Below are positions 56,001 to 62,000 of a stretch of 64,000 nt of DNA, in pieces (position 1 is the stretch's first letter; each line of letters starts with the position of its first letter). The stretch is from NCBI GenBank assembly GCA_963921215.1, contig OY992502.1:32299264-32363263 (forward strand), in the 5' to 3' direction. The translations under genes were made by a program, and so were the position numbers. The notes under the pieces were generated by a model. It worked only from the letters and a program-made list of their open reading frames with translations. It was not told the origin of the DNA and ran no database searches. The stretch is from Scoparia ambigualis (taxonomy: Eukaryota; Arthropoda; Insecta; Lepidoptera; Crambidae).

Positions 56001-59000
56001 ATTGAAGTGTCTCCCGTGTTCTTTTAGCAACAACACATGTTGTGAGATTCCATTTTAACTCAATCTACCGTACAAAACTAAATAATATTTTTAAATATAT
56101 AACTACTTGAAATTGGCTTAATGCTAAACGCGAAATCATTAATTAAGATTAATAATAATAATAGACTAAAATTTAATTATGCAAATCATTTTAAATAAAC
56201 CTTACAAATTAATTTTTTCATTCAGCTCGAAGTCCTGGAAGGTGTTCACGGGCAACGAGATGGGCACATTGCTCGGCTGGTGGCTGCTGCGCCAGTACGA
56301 GATGCGCGGCGACAAAAGCGAAGTGTACGTTATTGCGAGCGTCGTAAGCTCCAAAATGCTGCGCGCGCTCGTCAAGGGCAAGGGCGAGTTTGTGGAGACT
56401 CTCACCGGGTTCAAGTGGATGGGTGAGAACTGTTCTTTGTTGCAGCTTATCTTATCTTACGCCCGAAATTAATGACGGGCCTAGAGATTATTTAGAATTC
56501 TAAATTCATTGACTTAAGCTCTACAACTTTAATTTTTCTTAATATAAAAAAAATTAAGGGTGTGTTCCACCCATGAAACTGAGCAATTTTCCCCAAGAAA
56601 CCTATGTGCAAAAATGACAAAATAATTTCGATCTCCCATACAAAACTGTTCGATCAGCTGCTGACGACAATAGTATGGGAAATCGAAATTTTTTTGTCAT
56701 TTTTGCACATAAGTTTTTTGGTAAAATTCAGTTTCATGGGTGGAACTCACCCTTAATTGTTTTTGTATTAAGAAAAATTAAGGTTGTATACAAATTGTGT
56801 CATGTCTCGACTCTGATAGGCTAAAAAATCTAAAGACACGTTATTAATTTTGGGCGTTAGGCGGGCCTGCAGAGGTGTCTTTCTCTGGAATTGGAATATT
56901 TTGGGCAAAAAGTTTTGTTGCAGCTACTTGTGGTGCTTTACAGGTTACTTTTTGCTTGTTGGAACCGCTATTTAAAAAAATAGAAAGTTAAATATTGTTA
57001 ATTAAATATGTATCCAATATGTATGACGACCTCCTTGGTCGAGTGGTTTGTACACCGGTTTTCATGGTGTCGCTATCTCTGAGGTCCCGGGTTCGATCCC
57101 CGGTCGGGTCAATTTAGAAATTATTGTTTTTCTAAATTGTCTCGGGTCTGGGTGTTTTCTATGTATAATAAGTATGTATTTAAGTATTTTAAGTATGTTT
57201 ATCCGTTGTCTAGTAACCATTTAACGAGTTTCTTCGAAGCCTCTCTTGGGCTAGATAATTGGTGTGATTGTTGGAAAGATTTATTTATTTATTTATTATA
57301 TATTGACAGAGTAGTAATTTTTCTATTCCTTCTAAAGCTTGATTCACACATATCAGTGAAGTCACAGTTCCGGCATAGTACCGGCACAGTGAAAAATATT
57401 CTTTCATACATTCTCTATTAATTTTGTCAAAACGAATACGTCCGTGATTTGCCGGTGGGGGCACTGACACTTGCCGGCGTGTTCATAGAAAATGTAGAAA
57501 AAACACTGTGACGGTACTGTGCCGTAACTGTGGCTTCACTGATATATGTGAAGCAACCTTAATTCTTTACCTATTTACGGATGCGAGCCTTTGATCACTT
57601 ATATGTTGCTATGGACTGCGTTTAGGCAACACGACGCTGCTGCTGTGGCAGCAGGGCAAGCTGCCGCTGTTCGCGTTCGAGGAGGCCATCGGCTACATGT
57701 GCGCGCCCGCCGTGCCCGACAAGGACGGCGTGTCGGCCGCCGTGCAGGTGTGTAACGAGCTATTGTAATATAAAATTACTTGCATGGAAATATTGATGGA
57801 TTTTAAATTAAAATTTAAGGATGGGTTGCACCATCTTACTTTAACTTTAACAAACAACGAAATTTCAGTTAAATTACCGGTTAGGCAAAAAATGAGTTGC
57901 ACCAGTTGACAAAACGTTAAATGACGTCATAACTTTAACCGTAACCGCCCACTCTTCTCTGGTTAGTTTTATTGTTAATGTTTATTAGCTGTCAAATTAC
58001 GCGTCGAGCCGTCAAATAAAACGTAACCTCTAAACATCATGTCCCTGCATCGTGAAATACTTGCGGAAACCAGTTCTGAAAACGAAAGTGATGACCTGGG
58101 TCTATCGGCTAAAAAATATGGATATGGACATGGACTTTATTTGACATTTGAAGCCTATATTTTGTCCTTATATGGGCATATTATGGGCTTCAAATGTCAA
58201 ATGAAGCCCATGTCCATATTCATATTTTTTAGCCGGTAGGGTAGCTGGTCAGTGTGTATAGAAAAAGAAAAGTGTATTTACCTAGAACCGATCGTTTTTC
58301 CACACTATTACCTTAATTACTCGCCTAGTTACCGATTTTGAAATGTTTCAGAAATAAAGCATTAACTCCAGTGCAGCAAGTACTCATCGTATTAGAATAC
58401 TATGCTTGTGGTTCCTTTCAAAGATGTGTTGGCGATACAGCTGGTGTGCACAAGTCAACAGTATCACGCATAAAAAACCGGGTGAGCCGGGCAATTGCAA
58501 GCAAGCGAACAGTAATATGCGCCTCATTTGACTTGCAACCCAGTTAACTTTAACAAAGCTAATGAATTCTCTGGTGCAACACCTTTTGTTGTAATCGTTA
58601 AAGTCAACGTTATTGTTATTGTCAAAGTTGCCACAAACTATTACTTTAACTTGTAATATGGTGCAACCCACCCTAATTTGTTCACGCTCACACCAATTAT
58701 CTAGCCCAAAATGAATTTTTGAAACTCGTTAATATGGTAAGATAACGGATAAATATACATAAACTTAGGAAAACACCCAGACCCAAAATCAATTTAGAAA
58801 AACAGTTTTTCTCTAAATTGACCCGACCGGGAATTGGACCTCAGAGATGGCGTGACGCCAGACCCGGCGTGCTAACCACTCGACCACGGAGGTCGTATTT
58901 TTGTGGCGATTTGAATGAAGTGAAAGAAGTGTGCAAAGACCGTAGCAGATGGCGATCCATTGTCTCAATCCAATGTTCTCTGCATGGGAAACTGGCGTGA

Positions 59001-62000
59001 GTTTATATGTGTGTAAAGTATTATAATAAAGGGTTCTTCAATTTGGGCGGGTCGATGTTGACAGTCTGTGGCGGCGATTTTGGTTTATGGCATCTGTCTT
59101 TTATATATTATTCAATCACAGATGCTAAATCACTATGGCAAGTTACACGATTGAACTGCACGTCCAAATGATAAAACTTTATTATCAAAATAGTAGACGG
59201 TGGCCCTTCGAAGTCAACTCTTCAATAGGGTAGAGTAGGGTGGGTCCACACAAGTATCGCCTCCGCCGTTGCCGTACTGCGTACATGTAGAATGAAAACT
59301 CCGCCCAGATATAAATATTAATGTGTAACTACGGTGCTAAGGGTTTATTATTAATATTACTTGTTTTAGTTAGTTGTTAAGTCATTTAGAAGTTGTTTGT
59401 TATGTTAATTAGTAATAGTCTTTTGTTAGGGAAATAAGTTTGAGATAAGGGAGGAGGATTGTAGTATATTGTCTATGGAAGTCAGACGAGTAAATTGATG
59501 AAGTGACGTTGGGCTTGTGTCAGGTCAGTCTTGAATAAATGGTTGGATCAATTACGTGTTTTTATTACAAACACTACAGTTTGGTGGCCAGACGACCGGT
59601 TCAGTAAATTATCAGCAAACTCCCGTACGTCAAAAGAACGCTAGATCGGCCGAGAATATTTCCGCGGTCCGTGAAAGTTTGCAAGAGAACCCGAGGCAGT
59701 CAATTCCTCGTAGAGGCGTATTTCACGACGGCGAGCGCTACAGAACGATGATAACCGATTTATTATGTCCCAAATTAAACTATATGGAGGTAGACGACAT
59801 GTGGTTCTAGCAGGATGGTGCTACATGCCATACAGCCTTCGATCAACAGTACCCACTAGATAACGCGTCACGTACAAAATCAAAGCTAAATTCTGTCCAC
59901 GTGAATAAATACTTTTTCAAAGCAATAAATTACTCCTGTCACTTAAAAAAGAAAAAACGTCAATAAGATTTAGTGGTGGAATCAACCTTAAGGGGCAACA
60001 AATAAAGTACTTTTTCGTACCACTTGCTCAAAAGAGTGACATTCTATGATACAAAAAGCGAACATAACCATAGTCATTTTTAATCTGTTAAAAACAGGGA
60101 AAGAAAATTGTACTGAATTTCATTCATCCTCTAGGGGGAGAATGTGATTTAAATTTGGAATACTTACCGAAATTTATACTGAACTACATCTGTGTTTACA
60201 CCATTGAGTTTTTATATAAAGCATTATACATCTTTTTGGAAAAGGAAATAAATCAAATAAAAAAAAAAGAAAAAAAAAGAAATAAAAAAAATTACAAATC
60301 AACTCATCAACAATAAATGTACCAAACAAAAATGTAACTCTCTATCAATAATTGGACCAATGTTTCGAATGTTAACTTTTACTTTTATTTGTCATTATTT
60401 TTAACAAATGCTTATCTTATATTATTATTGCTTATATTATTATTGTGTTAATTTTTTCGCAAATGGTACGAAAAGTAGAGTATTTTCCTCTGTGATAAAG
60501 CTGTCTTAGTCTTGGGTGAACTTAAATCCCTCGCTACACTCAAGACTCGTCTTAAATCCCTCGCTTCGCTCGTGATTTAAGTTTTTAACACCCTCGCTGC
60601 GCTCGGGAGTAAACCTCGAGTCCTTCGTTACGCTCGCGATTTAAATCGTCACCCGCGACAGAAGACACTGCTTTATCCCCTTGATTAATAATGTACTATT
60701 TCCTGTTATGCCTTGCGAGAAAATAAGAGCTCACTTCTCAAGTGCGCTCTTATTTACCGAGACACATTTTTAGCGCAGACCTGACATCTAGTTGTATTGT
60801 TGATCGAAGCATACAGCGGACGCCACGATCGACATTCTGCATGAACGATTTCAGGGGATATAGCGGTTATGGGCTCACCACCTAAGCATCCTCGCGTCCG
60901 TAGATTTAGGACACCGAGAACATGTTAAGTCATGTCTCAAATTAGGGTGACATAACCTAGTCCACTTTAACTCCTCTAAAACAAGTTTGCGCATTCACCG
61001 CAAATAAACATCCCTTCGTCGTACCTACCTCTATACTTTGAGGGAGCTCTTCTTGATACCAATCCGACTATTGGGATCCTTGGCGTCGATATTTCGAGTG
61101 ATTGTCAGTTTCGCTTTTTCTGTTCACTTTTGAAAAAGCTGAGTGTGCTTAATAGAGCGGGTCAGTATTTTACGCCGGCCCACCGCTTACAATCTGTATA
61201 AAGCACAGATCAGGCCGCATATGGAATACTGCTCCCATCTTTAGGCTAGAGCACCCCAGTACCAACTCCTTCCATTTGACCGCATTCAACTTAGAGCTGA
61301 TCGAATTGTCGATGACGTGGTTATTTCAGGTCGGCTCGATCCACTGGCTCTTCGGAGAGACGTTGCGTCTCTCATATTGTACCGCATTATCATGGGAATG
61401 TTCTGAGGAATTGTTCGACTTGATCCCTGCGCTGATTTCCTTTACTGTACTACACGCAATCGACTGTCATTCCACCCACATCACCTTGATGGATGGCGGT
61501 CTACTACTGTGCGTTTTTCACGAAATTTCTTACCTCGAACTACAGTGTTGTGGAACCAGCTCTCGGCTAAGGTATTTCCGGACCGTTACGACTTAGGGAT
61601 CTTCAAAAAACAAGCCTAATCCTTCTTTAAAGGCCGGCAACGCGTCTGAGATTACTCTGGTTTTGCGGGTGTCCATGGGCGGCGGTGATTACTCTCGCAT
61701 CAGGTCACCCGCTTGCTCGTTTGCCTCCTTCTTTTATAAAAAAAAATATGAAAAATATGTGCAGTTGTTATATAGTAAAACGTGCACTACGGAGAGAGAC
61801 TTCTATGACTTGACTTGAATTAAGAGGCCTATTACATCTCGAATGTGATTTTTGCGTAAAATGCCCATTTTCGCATGTTGTACTAATTTTGCAATCGAAA
61901 TAGGATAATAAATTCATTATAAAATCTTTTTTCCTCATGAAGTAACAATTACTCTGGTGTAAATTTTGCTCAATAATATTATTGTAGATAGGAGAAATTC

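Larger units (their letters stand above)
57819..58673 (+). mobile_element. Internally deleted PIF/Harbinger element
   Basis: 855 bp with inverted ends GGATGGGTTGCACCAT and GGGTGGGTTGCACCAT and a 3-bp TAA duplication at 57816-57818 and 58674-58676. Interior keeps two transposase pieces: MSLHREILAETSSENESDDL near 58039 and the helix-turn-helix region at 58338-58520. Starts 71 bp after Pgm2 exon 8. Confidence 0.85.

Noticed and set aside
57028..57112. tRNA gene candidate (also 9897-9960, 31600-31668, 32210-32265)
   Set aside because: A- and B-box-like words are present, but acceptor stems do not pair properly and each sits in a repeated element with a common tail; these are SINE heads.
59321..59579. 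Possible solo LTR (TGTGTAAC..ACTACA) within the mariner relic
   Set aside because: TG..CA-type ends and AATAAA are present, but no flanking duplication or second copy was seen, so the class of this insert stays open.
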